Assembly: GCF_035984655.1 (NCBI RefSeq)
Contig: NZ_JAXCHT010000018.1
Coordinates: 28,970-92,969, forward strand
Length of the DNA stretch: 64,000 nucleotides
Direction: 5' to 3'
Source of the DNA: Actimicrobium sp035984655
GTDB lineage: Bacteria; Pseudomonadota; Gammaproteobacteria; Burkholderiales; Burkholderiaceae_D
Made by a program: the position numbers and the translations under genes. Under the pieces are notes generated by a model. The model worked only from the letters and a program-made list of their open reading frames with translations, was not told the DNA's origin and searched no databases. This document shows, piece after piece, positions 27,133 to 35,980 of this stretch. Position 1 is the first letter of the stretch, and every line of letters begins with the position of its first letter.

Positions 27133-28293
27133 ATGCGACGTCTCTGGCTATTATTTGCCCAAACTGCAACAGTCGGGTTGGCGCTTTGGTTCATCGTGAT
27201 CACATTGCAGCCTGATTGGCTCGGCCGCAGAGCGCACAGCCCGCAAGCGGCGCCGGCCGGAACAACCATGGCGACCTCGGCGCCGACGCCGTCCGGCAGC
27301 AATTCATTTCGCGACGCCGCCGGTCGCGCAATGCCGTCCGTCGTGAACATTTATACGACCAAGGCATCGCAACAGGCGCGCAACCCGCTCCTCGATGATC
27401 CAGTCTTCCGGCGATTTTTCGGCGACCGGGCTGACCCTGACGAGAAACAGTTCAGCCTGGGCTCCGGGGTCGTGGTCAGCTCGGCCGGCTATATCCTGAC
27501 CAACAACCACGTTGTCGAAGCAGCCGACGAAATTGAAGTGGCCTTTGCCGATGGCCGCAAAGCTGCCGCCAAGGTAGTCGGCGCAGATCCCGAAACCGAT
27601 CTGGCGGTCATCAAGGTCGCGGTGGCGGATTTGCCGGCTATTAAGCTCGCTGATATCGCGCAGGCACGCGTTGGCGACGTTGTGCTGGCAATCGGCAATC
27701 CATTTGGCGTGGGCCAGACCGTGACCATGGGAATCATCTCGGCGCTGGGCCGCAATCACCTCAATATCAATACGTTCGAAAATTTCATTCAAACCGATGC
27801 GGCGATTAATCCCGGCAATTCCGGCGGCGCGCTGATCGATGTCAACGGCAATCTGCTCGGCATTAATACGGCGATTTACTCCCGTACCGGCGGCTCACTC
27901 GGCATCGGCTTTGCGATTCCCGTCAGCACCATCAAGACCGTGATGGACTCGATCATCGGCAGTGGCTCGGTAGTGCGCGGCTGGATCGGCGTCGAGCCGC
28001 AGGACATCACGCCTGAGCTGGCCGAGAGTTTCGGGCTGAGCCGCAAATCTGGCGCCATCATCGCAGGCGTTCAGAAAGGCGGCCCGGCCGACCGCGCAGG
28101 GCTACGGCCCGGTGACATCCTGGTTGCGGTCGAAGACAAGCCGGTGACTGACACTACCGAGATGCTGAATCTGATCGCGCAACTGGTCCCAGGCAAGCGC
28201 AGCAAGATGACGATCATGAGAAAGTCCACCGAGTCGACGCTGGATGTGATGGTCGGAAAGCGGCCGAAGCCCCAACGCCAGGAAGCGGAATAA
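27133..28293 (+). CDS. DegS/AlgW-like HtrA serine protease with one PDZ domain
   Basis: This 386-residue protein has an N-terminal membrane anchor (about residues 8-26). A trypsin-like domain with His126 (TNNHVV), Asp156 (TDLAVI) and Ser230 (GNSGGAL) follows, and then a single PDZ domain (about 280-370). The anchor plus single PDZ is the DegS layout, in which the PDZ senses misfolded outer-membrane proteins and triggers the envelope-stress cascade. No anti-sigma gene is adjacent, so that role is inferred. It is transcribed divergently from petABC and convergently toward tatC. Confidence 0.92.
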   Translation: MRRLWLLFAQTATVGLALWFIVITLQPDWLGRRAHSPQAAPAGTTMATSAPTPSGSNSFRDAAGRAMPSVVNIYTTKASQQARNPLLDDPVFRRFFGDRADPDEKQFSLGSGVVVSSAGYILTNNHVVEAADEIEVAFADGRKAAAKVVGADPETDLAVIKVAVADLPAIKLADIAQARVGDVVLAIGNPFGVGQTVTMGIISALGRNHLNINTFENFIQTDAAINPGNSGGALIDVNGNLLGINTAIYSRTGGSLGIGFAIPVSTIKTVMDSIIGSGSVVRGWIGVEPQDITPELAESFGLSRKSGAIIAGVQKGGPADRAGLRPGDILVAVEDKPVTDTTEMLNLIAQLVPGKRSKMTIMRKSTESTLDVMVGKRPKPQRQEAE

Positions 28294-28299
28294 CATCCC

Positions 28300-28968
28300 A
28301 TGCATCTTCGCGATCTGATCCAGTTCCTCGGTGAACTGGAAGAAAACAATAACCGCGCCTGGTTCGTGATGAACAAACCGCGCTACGACATCTTGCGCGC
28401 CGAGTTTCTGGAACTGGTGACGGAATTAATCGCAGACATCGCGCGCTTCGATCCGCTGGTAGCGGGCTGCAACCCGAGGAAAGCGCTGTTCAGGATCAAT
28501 CGCGACATGCGCTTCTCCAAGGACAAGAGCCCGTACAAGACCCAGTTCTCGGCCGCCATCACGGCGACCAACCTGAAACGGCCCAGCCAGGGCGGCGGAC
28601 CGCACTATTATTTTCATATCGATGCGCGCGGAACCGTACTGGTCGCTGGTGGGGAATACATGCCGCCGCCGGAACGGCTGCGGGCGATTCGCCAGCAAGT
28701 GATCGATGACGCCAGCGGTTTCGGGAAGTTGTTGAAAAATCGCAAATTGGTGGCGCGGTTCGGCGCCCTGAGCGACGAAAACAAACTGGCGCGTCCGCCG
28801 AAGGGGTTTGTGGTCGATACGCCGCATACGGAATATCTGAAACTCAAGAGTTTTGTTGCCTTCACCGAATCGAGCCTGCAGGACACGCCGGCACACACTC
28901 TCGGCCATGAATTGGCGTCGGCATTCGGGGATGTCTATCCGCTGGTCGCCTGGTTGCGGCTGGCGTAA
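28300..28968 (+). CDS. DUF2461-family protein
   Basis: This 222-residue protein matches the DUF2461 family from its N-terminal FLGELEENNNRAWFVMNKPRYD and the central FRINRDMRFSKDKSPYKTQF. The GGPHYYFHIDARG block is a further match. No biochemical role is established for the family. It begins six bases after the protease stop, so it is probably translated from the same transcript. No signal peptide or TM segment is seen. Confidence 0.88.
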   Translation: MHLRDLIQFLGELEENNNRAWFVMNKPRYDILRAEFLELVTELIADIARFDPLVAGCNPRKALFRINRDMRFSKDKSPYKTQFSAAITATNLKRPSQGGGPHYYFHIDARGTVLVAGGEYMPPPERLRAIRQQVIDDASGFGKLLKNRKLVARFGALSDENKLARPPKGFVVDTPHTEYLKLKSFVAFTESSLQDTPAHTLGHELASAFGDVYPLVAWLRLA

Positions 28969-28980
28969 CGAACCATCACC

Positions 28981-28998
28981 TGCCTGGGCCACCAGGCA
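28981..28998. terminator. Hairpin between convergent DUF2461 and tatC genes
   Basis: TGCCTGG-GCCA-CCAGGCA is a perfect 7-bp stem in the 37-base gap between convergent genes. Neither side has a T-run, so its efficiency as a terminator is doubtful. Confidence 0.4.
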
Positions 28999-29005
28999 GA
29001 GGCCG

Positions 29006-29773
29006 TCAATGCAAATCCGGCTCTTCGGTGGGCGCCTGCGTCATGCGCACAAACAGCGGCGCCACCAGCAAACCAACCTCGTACAGCAAGCACAGCGGCA
29101 CTGCCAGCAGCAGTTGGCTCATGATGTCCGGTGGCGTCACCACCGCGGCCAGCACAAACGCGCCAACGATGACATACGGACGGATCTGCCGCAACTTCTC
29201 GACCGTCACCAAGCCCATCCGCACCAGCACCACAACGACGATCGGGACTTCGAATGTGAGCCCGAAGGCAATGAACATGGTCATCACAAAACTGAAGTAG
29301 GCATCGATGTCCGGCGCCACGGAAATGGATTTGGGCGCGAAGTTGTTCACGAATCGAAACACCACGCCAAACACCAGAAAATAGCAAAATGCGACGCCGG
29401 TCACGAACAACACCGACGACGACACCACCAGCGGTGCAATCAGCTTTTTCTCATGCGCGTAGAGTCCCGGTGCGATGAAGGCCCAGAGCTGATACAGCAC
29501 CCAGGGCAGCGTGATCATGAATGCCAGCAGCAGCGTCACTTTCATCGGAATCAGGAACGGCGTGATCACACCGGTGGCGATCATCTTGCTGCCGGCCGGC
29601 AGCGCCACCATCATCGGATAGGCCAGCAAATCGTAAATCTGCCCGGCCCAGGGCATCAGGCACAGAAATACAATGATGACCGCGATCGATGCTTTCATGA
29701 TGCGGTTGCGCAGTTCGATCAGGTGACTGATGAACGTCTCCTGCGGGCTTTCGGTGCTTGCTTCTGGGTTCAT
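29006..29773 (-). CDS. tatC: TatC: twin-arginine translocase core subunit
   Basis: This 255-residue protein has six TM segments. The N-terminus carries FISHLIELRNRIMK, the conserved Tat-signal binding region, and FGLTFEVPI follows in mid-protein. It forms the receptor for folded twin-arginine substrates with TatB. It is the last gene of tatABC. Confidence 0.96.
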   Translation of the reverse strand: MNPEASTESPQETFISHLIELRNRIMKASIAVIIVFLCLMPWAGQIYDLLAYPMMVALPAGSKMIATGVITPFLIPMKVTLLLAFMITLPWVLYQLWAFIAPGLYAHEKKLIAPLVVSSSVLFVTGVAFCYFLVFGVVFRFVNNFAPKSISVAPDIDAYFSFVMTMFIAFGLTFEVPIVVVVLVRMGLVTVEKLRQIRPYVIVGAFVLAAVVTPPDIMSQLLLAVPLCLLYEVGLLVAPLFVRMTQAPTEEPDLH

Positions 29774-29843
29774 GGATTGGTGCCGAATGCATCGGCGACA
29801 AGGGATTGCAGGATTGGCCGCTCAACGCTGAACAAGCCGCGCC

Positions 29844-30356
29844 TCAATGGAACGAACCCGCGCCGGGAGAGCCCGTTGGTCGAAACCGGGACACCCGTGC
29901 GGCGCCCGAAATAACGCGCGTCTTGCGACCGCTCTGGTGCTTGAACCAGACCGGCACGGCGGACATGCGCGCCAGCTTCTTCTTGCGGAAATTTTTTTGC
30001 TTGATGGCCAACTGGTCCGGCGTTGGCGTGTTGAGCAACGGATTGTCGTCACTGCCGTTGTAGTCGTGCTGCGCGCTTGACAGCGCGCCATATATGGCAC
30101 TTTGCGCCTCACCCACGCACTCGGAAAGGTCTTTCCCGATATCGCTGGCAGCATCCTGCATGTCTTTTTGCATTTTGCGCAGCGCGTCGAGTTCCATTTC
30201 GCGCCCGACCTCGGACTTGACCTGATTGATGTAGCGTTGCGCGCGTCCATACAGGGTACCCGCCATGCGGGCGACACGCGGCAGCTTCTCAGGGCCGATG
30301 ACGACCAGGGCAACGACGCCAATCAAGGCAAGCTTGGAAAGACCGAGATCAATCAT
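29844..30356 (-). CDS. tatB: TatB: twin-arginine translocase subunit
   Basis: This 170-residue protein has a single N-terminal TM (LGLSKLALIGVVALVVIGPEKLP) with the conserved Glu and the GPEKLP hinge. An amphipathic helix and a charged tail follow. The ATG at 30356 is chosen because the TM begins within five residues. The C-terminal tail is basic and low in complexity. Confidence 0.93.
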   Translation of the reverse strand: MIDLGLSKLALIGVVALVVIGPEKLPRVARMAGTLYGRAQRYINQVKSEVGREMELDALRKMQKDMQDAASDIGKDLSECVGEAQSAIYGALSSAQHDYNGSDDNPLLNTPTPDQLAIKQKNFRKKKLARMSAVPVWFKHQSGRKTRVISGAARVSRFRPTGSPGAGSFH

Positions 30357-30417
30357 GGGGGAACGCAAAGCAGAGTGGTCGGCATGCCTGCAAACAAAAC
30401 GGCACTGCCCGGCCAGA

Positions 30418-30645
30418 TCAGCTCTTTGTCTTCTCTTTCACGTCGACGTCGATGGTGCTCTTATCGGCAACTTGCGCCGACGGGGCTGGCGATTTTGCCG
30501 CATCCTCATCGCCTTTGACGCCATCCTTGAATCCCTTGACGGCTTTTCCGAGATCCGCGCCCATGTTGCCGATTTTCTTTGTTCCGAAAACCAGCATGAC
30601 GATCACCAGCACGATCAACCAGTGCCAAATGCTAAATGAACCCAT
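30418..30645 (-). CDS. tatA: TatA: twin-arginine translocase pore subunit
   Basis: This 75-residue protein begins MGSFSIWHWLIVLVIVMLVF, with the TM followed by FGTKKIGNMGADLGKAVKGFK, the TatA amphipathic helix. AGGAGAAATAAA places a strong Shine-Dalgarno before the ATG at 30645. It is first in tatABC. Confidence 0.95.
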   Translation of the reverse strand: MGSFSIWHWLIVLVIVMLVFGTKKIGNMGADLGKAVKGFKDGVKGDEDAAKSPAPSAQVADKSTIDVDVKEKTKS

Positions 30646-30750
30646 TTTATTTCTCCTAGCCGGACACGATGGTCCGGCAAACAATTGGTGTGACGTCGAA
30701 CCCGTGCGGCGCCGATGATACTGCGGCTGGCGGCGCCTTGTTCCAACGCC

Positions 30751-31128
30751 CTATGCTCGACGCTGCCCGCGCCACGGGAGCGGACCGCCGATGACATGGA
30801 GATGCAAATGATACACCTCTTGACCACCATCCGGACCGGTGTTGAACAGCGTCTTGAAGCCACCGCTGCCACCGTTTTCGGCATTCGCTACATAGCCGCA
30901 TCCCTGCTCGGCAGCCAGTTTCGGCGCCAGCAGCATCATCTTGCCGAGCAACGCTGCGTGCTCTTCGGTGCAATCGGCCAATGTCGCAATGTGACGCTTC
31001 GGCACGATCAGAAAATGGACCGGCGCAGCCGGATTGATGTCGTTGAACACCAGCACGTCATCGTCCTCGAAAATCACTTTCGAGGGGATTTTCCCGGAGG
31101 CGATCTTGCAGAAAAGGCAGTCTGTCAT
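30751..31128 (-). CDS. HIT-family nucleotide-binding hydrolase (HinT-like)
   Basis: This 125-residue protein has the HIT motif HLHLHV (His107, 109, 111) and an N-terminal CLFCKIASGKIPS. The segment between about residues 80 and 93 (NAENGGSGGFK) is longer in Gly than usual but keeps the frame. HIT proteins hydrolyse adenosine phosphoramidates. It sits between hisE and tatA, a common betaproteobacterial placement. Confidence 0.93.
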   Translation of the reverse strand: MTDCLFCKIASGKIPSKVIFEDDDVLVFNDINPAAPVHFLIVPKRHIATLADCTEEHAALLGKMMLLAPKLAAEQGCGYVANAENGGSGGFKTLFNTGPDGGQEVYHLHLHVIGGPLPWRGQRRA

Positions 31129-31193
31129 GGTGATCCTGGCTGATGGGGGTGAATACCGCGGTAGGCAAACAAAACGATCTGGCGTAACGGAGA

Positions 31194-31556
31194 TTACCCG
31201 ATACTTCCGGCATCGGGCGAGGCCGCGCGGCTGGCTTTTTCGTCGAGCCCTGACAGCCCTTCGCGGCGCGCCAGTTCGTCCAGCACCTGTTGCGGCGTCA
31301 GATTGAACTGGGACAGCATGATCAGCGAGTGAAACCACAGGTCGGCGCACTCGTACAGCACCTTGTTGGCATCACCGCTGACGCGCGCATCCTTGGCCGC
31401 CATCACGGTTTCGGTCGCTTCCTCGCCGATTTTCTTGAGGATCGCGTCATCGCCCTTCGAGAACAGGCGCGCGACATACGAACTGGCCGGGTCGCCGCCG
31501 TTGGCCGGCTTGCGGCTTTCGATCACGGCGGCCAGACGGGCGAGAGTTGTGCTCAT
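31194..31556 (-). CDS. hisE: HisE: phosphoribosyl-ATP pyrophosphatase
   Basis: In this 120-residue protein the helical core has KKIGEEATETVMAAKD and LYECADLWFHSLIML, whose acidic residues bind Mg. It catalyses the second step of histidine synthesis, PR-ATP to PR-AMP. It is separate from hisI, unlike the enterobacterial fusion, and follows it by four bases. Confidence 0.95.
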   Translation of the reverse strand: MSTTLARLAAVIESRKPANGGDPASSYVARLFSKGDDAILKKIGEEATETVMAAKDARVSGDANKVLYECADLWFHSLIMLSQFNLTPQQVLDELARREGLSGLDEKASRAASPDAGSIG

Positions 31557-31560
31557 GATG

Positions 31561-31965
31561 TCATTTATAAAGTGTCTCGGGATCGACCAGTACCGGATCG
31601 ACGCTGATCCATTCGCCGTCGCCGGTGGCGCCGTCGAATTTCTGGAAGAAGCAGGAATGCCGTCCGGTGTGGCAGGCGATATTGCCGACCTGCTCCACCT
31701 TCAGGAGCACCACGTCTTCGTCACAATCGAGCCGGATTTCACGCACGGTCTGGAAGTTGCCCGACTCTTCGCCCTTGTGCCACAATTTCTTGCGCGACCG
31801 GCTCCAGTAGACCGCCTGTCCGGAATCGACAGTACGCGCCAGGGCCTCGCGATTCATCCACGCAAACATCAGCACGTCGTTCGAACCGGCCTCCTGCGCG
31901 ATCACGGGAACCAGGCCGTTCTCGTCCCACTTAATCTTGTTCAGCCACATCGACTTGATGCTCAT
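31561..31965 (-). CDS. hisI: HisI: phosphoribosyl-AMP cyclohydrolase
   Basis: This 134-residue protein has YWSRSRKKLWHKGEESGN and the Asp/Cys metal sites in RLDCDEDV and CHTGRHSCFF. It opens the adenine ring of PR-AMP (third step). Its ATG overlaps the hisF stop by four bases. Confidence 0.95.
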   Translation of the reverse strand: MSIKSMWLNKIKWDENGLVPVIAQEAGSNDVLMFAWMNREALARTVDSGQAVYWSRSRKKLWHKGEESGNFQTVREIRLDCDEDVVLLKVEQVGNIACHTGRHSCFFQKFDGATGDGEWISVDPVLVDPETLYK

Positions 31966-32726
31966 GACAATCTCACCGCAATCTGTTGTGCCGCCATGAA
32001 TTGTTTCGCTTCCGTGATCGTATGCTGCCCATAATGAAAAATGCTGGCGGCGAGGACCGCATCCGCCTTGCCAATCGTGATGCCATCGGCCAGATCCTGC
32101 AAACCGCCCACACCGCCCGAGGCAATCACGGGAATGTTTACAGCATCGGATACAGCGGCGGTCAGGGCAAGGTCGAAGCCGCTCTTGGTGCCATCGCGAT
32201 CCATGCTGGTCAGCAGCAGCTCGCCGGCACCCAGGGTCGCCATCGTCCTGGCCCAGTCGATCACATCGAGACCCGTTGCCTTACGCCCACCGTGGGTGAA
32301 CACTTCCCATTGCTGATCGCCGGTGCGCTTGGCGTCGATCGCCACCACGATACACTGCGAGCCGTGCTTGCGCGCCGCATCGGCCACCAGTTGCGGATTG
32401 CTGATTGCAGCGGAATTGATACTGACCTTGTCGGCGCCGGCATTGAGAAGGCGTCGCACGTCGTCCACTGCGCGCACACCGCCGCCGACGGTCAGCGGAA
32501 TGAACACCCTGGAGGCGACCGCCTCGATGATGTGCAGGATCAGGTCGCGCTCGTCGGAGGTCGCCGTGATGTCGAGGAAGGTAATTTCATCGGCGCCCTG
32601 GCCGTCATAGCGCTGCGCGATCTCGACCGGATCGCCGGCATCGCGCAATTCCAGAAAGTTGACGCCCTTGACCACCCGACCGGCAGTTACGTCGAGGCAG
32701 GGGATGATGCGTTTTGCCAGCGTCAT
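31962..32726 (-). CDS. hisF: HisF: imidazole glycerol phosphate synthase cyclase subunit
   Basis: This 254-residue (beta/alpha)8 barrel begins MTLAKRIIPCLDV, with catalytic Asp11 and a second Asp in VVAIDAKRT (about residue 130). It joins ammonia from HisH to PRFAR, yielding IGP and AICAR. It overlaps hisA by four bases. Confidence 0.96.
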   Translation of the reverse strand: MTLAKRIIPCLDVTAGRVVKGVNFLELRDAGDPVEIAQRYDGQGADEITFLDITATSDERDLILHIIEAVASRVFIPLTVGGGVRAVDDVRRLLNAGADKVSINSAAISNPQLVADAARKHGSQCIVVAIDAKRTGDQQWEVFTHGGRKATGLDVIDWARTMATLGAGELLLTSMDRDGTKSGFDLALTAAVSDAVNIPVIASGGVGGLQDLADGITIGKADAVLAASIFHYGQHTITEAKQFMAAQQIAVRLS

Positions 32727-33517
32727 GGCGCGTCGATGAACGGTTGCGCGAGCTCGGCGGTGAGCACATCGGCGCGTTCCTGCGCGGAACGCAAATCCAG
32801 CGTGCCTTCATAGATCGAGCGACCGCAGATCACGCCTTCGATGCCTTCGAATTGCACTGCGCACAGGTCTTCGACATCCTTGACACTGTGCACGCCGCCC
32901 GACGCGATCACCGGAATGGTCATGCTCTGCGCCAGCTTGACGGTGGCTTCCATGTTGATGCCGCCCATCATGCCGTCGCGGCCGATATCGGTATAGACGA
33001 TCGCCTCGCAGCCGTAATCTTCGAACTTGCGCGCCAGGTCGATGACTTCATGGCCGGTCAGTTTGCTCCAGCCGTCGGTGGCGACCTTGCCGTCGCGGGC
33101 ATCCAGGCCAACGATGATCTGGCCCGGAAAAGCGCTGCAGGCATCGTGCAGGAAACCCGGGCTCTTGACCGCCGCAGTGCCGATGATGATGTACGACAGG
33201 CCGTCGTCGAGGTAGCGTTCGATGGTGTCGAGATCACGAATGCCGCCGCCGAGCTGGACCGGAATTTCGTCCAGGCCATTGGCCAATGCAAAATCCCGCA
33301 CCGCACGGATGATCGCCTTGACGGCGGCTTCATTCTTCGGCTTGCCGGCAAATGCGCCGTTCAGGTCGACCAGATGCAAGCGGCGCGCGCCCTGTTCGAG
33401 CCAGTGTCGCGCCATTGCGCCCGGATCTTCAGAAAACACCGTGGCTTGTTCCATGTCACCTTGTTTCAGGCGAACACAGTGACCGTCTTTGAGATCGATT
33501 GCAGGGATGAGCAACAT
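32723..33517 (-). CDS. hisA: HisA: ProFAR isomerase
   Basis: This (beta/alpha)8 barrel has catalytic Asp8 (PAIDLKDG) and the partner Asp in VGLDARDGK (about residue 132). At 264 residues it is somewhat longer than the usual 245. It performs the Amadori rearrangement before HisHF. The C-terminal extension (RSAQERADVLTAELAQPF) is unusual but harmless. Confidence 0.95.
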   Translation of the reverse strand: MLLIPAIDLKDGHCVRLKQGDMEQATVFSEDPGAMARHWLEQGARRLHLVDLNGAFAGKPKNEAAVKAIIRAVRDFALANGLDEIPVQLGGGIRDLDTIERYLDDGLSYIIIGTAAVKSPGFLHDACSAFPGQIIVGLDARDGKVATDGWSKLTGHEVIDLARKFEDYGCEAIVYTDIGRDGMMGGINMEATVKLAQSMTIPVIASGGVHSVKDVEDLCAVQFEGIEGVICGRSIYEGTLDLRSAQERADVLTAELAQPFIDAP

Positions 33518-33582
33518 GGCTGGTGGCTAGTCTGGTTAGGTGAATGAGATGAGTGAATGAAAACGCTCGGCATCGAATGTGC

Positions 33583-34221
33583 TCAAGGAGTCCAGTGCAC
33601 GAAGTTGCGATACAACTGCAGTCCGGCCGCGGCACTTTTTTCCGGATGGAACTGCGTGGCAAAAATATTATCGCGCGCAACGGCGCAGGCAAACGGCGCG
33701 CCATACACGCTGATGCCAGCCACGTGTGCCGCCTGGTCGGGCTGCGCGTAGTAGCTGTGCACAAAATAAAAGTAGCTTTGGTCGTCGATGCCCTGCCACA
33801 GCGGATGGGACAGTGCTTGCTGCACACGGTTCCAACCCATCTGTGGCACCTTGAAGCGTGAACCGTCTTCCTGCAATTGTCCATCGAGTTGGAACTTGAT
33901 GACCTTCCCGGGCAATAAACCGAGGCCGGTCGTCGCGCCCTCTTCGCTCCAGTCGAACAGCAATTGCTCGCCAATGCAGACGCCGAGCAACGGTTTGCTG
34001 CGCGCGGCCTCGACGACCGCCTGTTGCAAGCCGGACTCGCGCAGGCTGCGCATGCAATCGGGCATCGCACCCTGCCCCGGCAAGACCACCCGATCGGCCG
34101 CCTGGATATCTTCTGCGTGGCTGGAAATCTGCACATTGGCTTCCGGCGCGACATGGCGCAGGGCCTGCGCCACCGAGCGCAGATTGCCCATGCCGTAATC
34201 GACTACTACGATGTTGTTCAT
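33583..34221 (-). CDS. hisH: HisH: glutamine amidotransferase subunit of IGP synthase
   Basis: This 212-residue class-I amidotransferase has nucleophile Cys82 (GVCIGEQ) and the His-Glu pair in QFHPEKS. It supplies ammonia to HisF. It is separated from hisA by 65 bases with no visible gene. Confidence 0.96.
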   Translation of the reverse strand: MNNIVVVDYGMGNLRSVAQALRHVAPEANVQISSHAEDIQAADRVVLPGQGAMPDCMRSLRESGLQQAVVEAARSKPLLGVCIGEQLLFDWSEEGATTGLGLLPGKVIKFQLDGQLQEDGSRFKVPQMGWNRVQQALSHPLWQGIDDQSYFYFVHSYYAQPDQAAHVAGISVYGAPFACAVARDNIFATQFHPEKSAAAGLQLYRNFVHWTP

Positions 34222-34234
34222 GGCTGAATAGGGT

Positions 34235-34843
34235 TTAGAGACTGCCTTTGGTCGACGGGATCATGCCCGCGCCGCGCGGATCAAGTTCGGCCGCCATCCG
34301 CAATGCGCGGCCAAATGCCTTGAACACGGTTTCGCATTGATGGTGGGCGTTTTCGCCGCGCAGGTTGTCAATGTGCAGCGAGACCAGCGCATGATTGACG
34401 AAGCCCTGGAAAAACTCATGGGTCAGGTCGACATCGAACGAGCCGATCATCGAGCGCTTGAACGGCACATGGAATTCGAGCCCGGGACGTCCGGAGAAAT
34501 CGACGACAACACGCGACAGCGCCTCGTCCAGCGGCACGTAGGCATGGCCGTAACGGCGGATGCCCTTCTTGTCGCCGATGGCTTGCGCAAAGGCCTGGCC
34601 CAGCGTGATGCCGACATCTTCGACGGTGTGATGGGCATCGATGTGCAGGTCGCCCTTGGCTTCGATATCCAGGTCAATCAGGCCGTGACGGGCGATCTGG
34701 TCGAGCATGTGATCGAGAAATGGCACGCCGGTATGGAGATTCTGGCGGCCGGTGCCATCAAGATTGATGGACACGCGAATCTGCGTTTCATTGGTGTCAC
34801 GGGTGACGCTGGCGGTGCGCGCGTTCGGAAGTGCGGTTGGCAT
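34235..34843 (-). CDS. hisB: HisB: monofunctional imidazoleglycerol-phosphate dehydratase
   Basis: This 202-residue protein has the metal-binding HHTVED and HHQCET-like motifs. It lacks the N-terminal phosphatase domain of the enterobacterial bifunctional enzyme, so a separate histidinol-phosphatase must be encoded elsewhere. The ATG at 34843 is preferred to an in-frame TTG at 34849. Confidence 0.95.
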   Translation of the reverse strand: MPTALPNARTASVTRDTNETQIRVSINLDGTGRQNLHTGVPFLDHMLDQIARHGLIDLDIEAKGDLHIDAHHTVEDVGITLGQAFAQAIGDKKGIRRYGHAYVPLDEALSRVVVDFSGRPGLEFHVPFKRSMIGSFDVDLTHEFFQGFVNHALVSLHIDNLRGENAHHQCETVFKAFGRALRMAAELDPRGAGMIPSTKGSL

Positions 34844-34861
34844 GATCAAGGTCGGTTCGAA

Positions 34862-35950
34862 CTACGATGAAAGAACGGCGGTGAGCGCGCTCAGGAATGC
34901 GGCATTTTCTTCGGGTGTGCTAACGGTGACGCGCAAGCAATCTTCAAGCAGTACATGCATTTTACCCACATTTTTGATCAGCACTTTGCGCGCCAGCAGT
35001 TCGGCAAAGACGGCGTTGGCGGTTTTGCCGTTGGCGCGCACGCGAATGAGCAAAAAATTCGCGGCCGAGGGAAACACCTCGACCCCCGGCAGGCGCGCCA
35101 GCGCGGCGGACAGGTCGAGGCGCTCGGCCCGCAAAGCCGCGGCCTGCTGCTCCAGAATGTCGGCGTGGTCGAGCACGAATGCCGCGGCGGCTTCGGTCAG
35201 GACATTGATGTTGTAGGGCGGGCGCACCTTTTCGAATTCGGCCAGCAAGGCGGCGCTGGCGGACATGTACCCGAGCCGGATACCGGCCAGCCCCAGCTTG
35301 GATACCGTGCGCATGACCAGCAAATTGTCGAACTCCGCCAGGCGTGGCATGAAGGTGGCCTGGGCAAACGGCTGATACGCCTCGTCGACAATGACAACGC
35401 CACTGTCGCCGACCGCTTGCAGGATCGCGACAATATCGGCGGCATCGAACAGCGTGCCGGTCGGATTGTTCGGGTACGCCAGATAGATGATCGCCGGGCG
35501 CTGCTGCGCAATCGCGGCCAGCATTGCCGGCAGGTCCAGCGTCAGGTCGGCCCGCAGCGGCACGCCAATGAATTCGAGCCCGGCGAATTGCGCCGACAAC
35601 GCATACATGACGAATCCCGGCACCGGCGCCAGCACCTTCGCACCCGGCTTGGCGCAGGCCACCGACACCATCGCAATCAACTCATCCGAGCCATTGCCGA
35701 GCACCACGTCAAACCCGTCGGGGACGCCCATTTTTTCGCGCAAGCGGGCCTTGAGGCCGGCATAGGTCGGCACCGGGTAGCGATTGAGCGCCACCTCGGC
35801 GAGCCGCCTGCCCAGCTCGGCGCGCAACTCGGGCGACAGCTGGTACGGGTTTTCCATCGCATCGAGTTTCAGGAAGCCGGCGGCGTCCTGTACGTGATAC
35901 GGCGCGAGGGCGCGTATGTCAGGGCGGATGATGTGGTCGATCAGAGACAT
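34862..35950 (-). CDS. hisC: HisC: histidinol-phosphate aminotransferase
   Basis: This 362-residue fold-type-I PLP enzyme has NPTGT, VDEAYQPF and the Schiff-base Lys in RTVSKLGLAGIRLGY. It transaminates imidazoleacetol phosphate. It is separated from hisD by a methyltransferase gene. Confidence 0.95.
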   Translation of the reverse strand: MSLIDHIIRPDIRALAPYHVQDAAGFLKLDAMENPYQLSPELRAELGRRLAEVALNRYPVPTYAGLKARLREKMGVPDGFDVVLGNGSDELIAMVSVACAKPGAKVLAPVPGFVMYALSAQFAGLEFIGVPLRADLTLDLPAMLAAIAQQRPAIIYLAYPNNPTGTLFDAADIVAILQAVGDSGVVIVDEAYQPFAQATFMPRLAEFDNLLVMRTVSKLGLAGIRLGYMSASAALLAEFEKVRPPYNINVLTEAAAAFVLDHADILEQQAAALRAERLDLSAALARLPGVEVFPSAANFLLIRVRANGKTANAVFAELLARKVLIKNVGKMHVLLEDCLRVTVSTPEENAAFLSALTAVLSS

Positions 35951-35980
35951 GGTATTGGCTTTACGGCGTGGTTTAAAACC

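Noticed and set aside
28853..29914. 353-residue His/Gln-rich plus-strand frame
   Set aside because: Antisense to tatC, which is clearly real.
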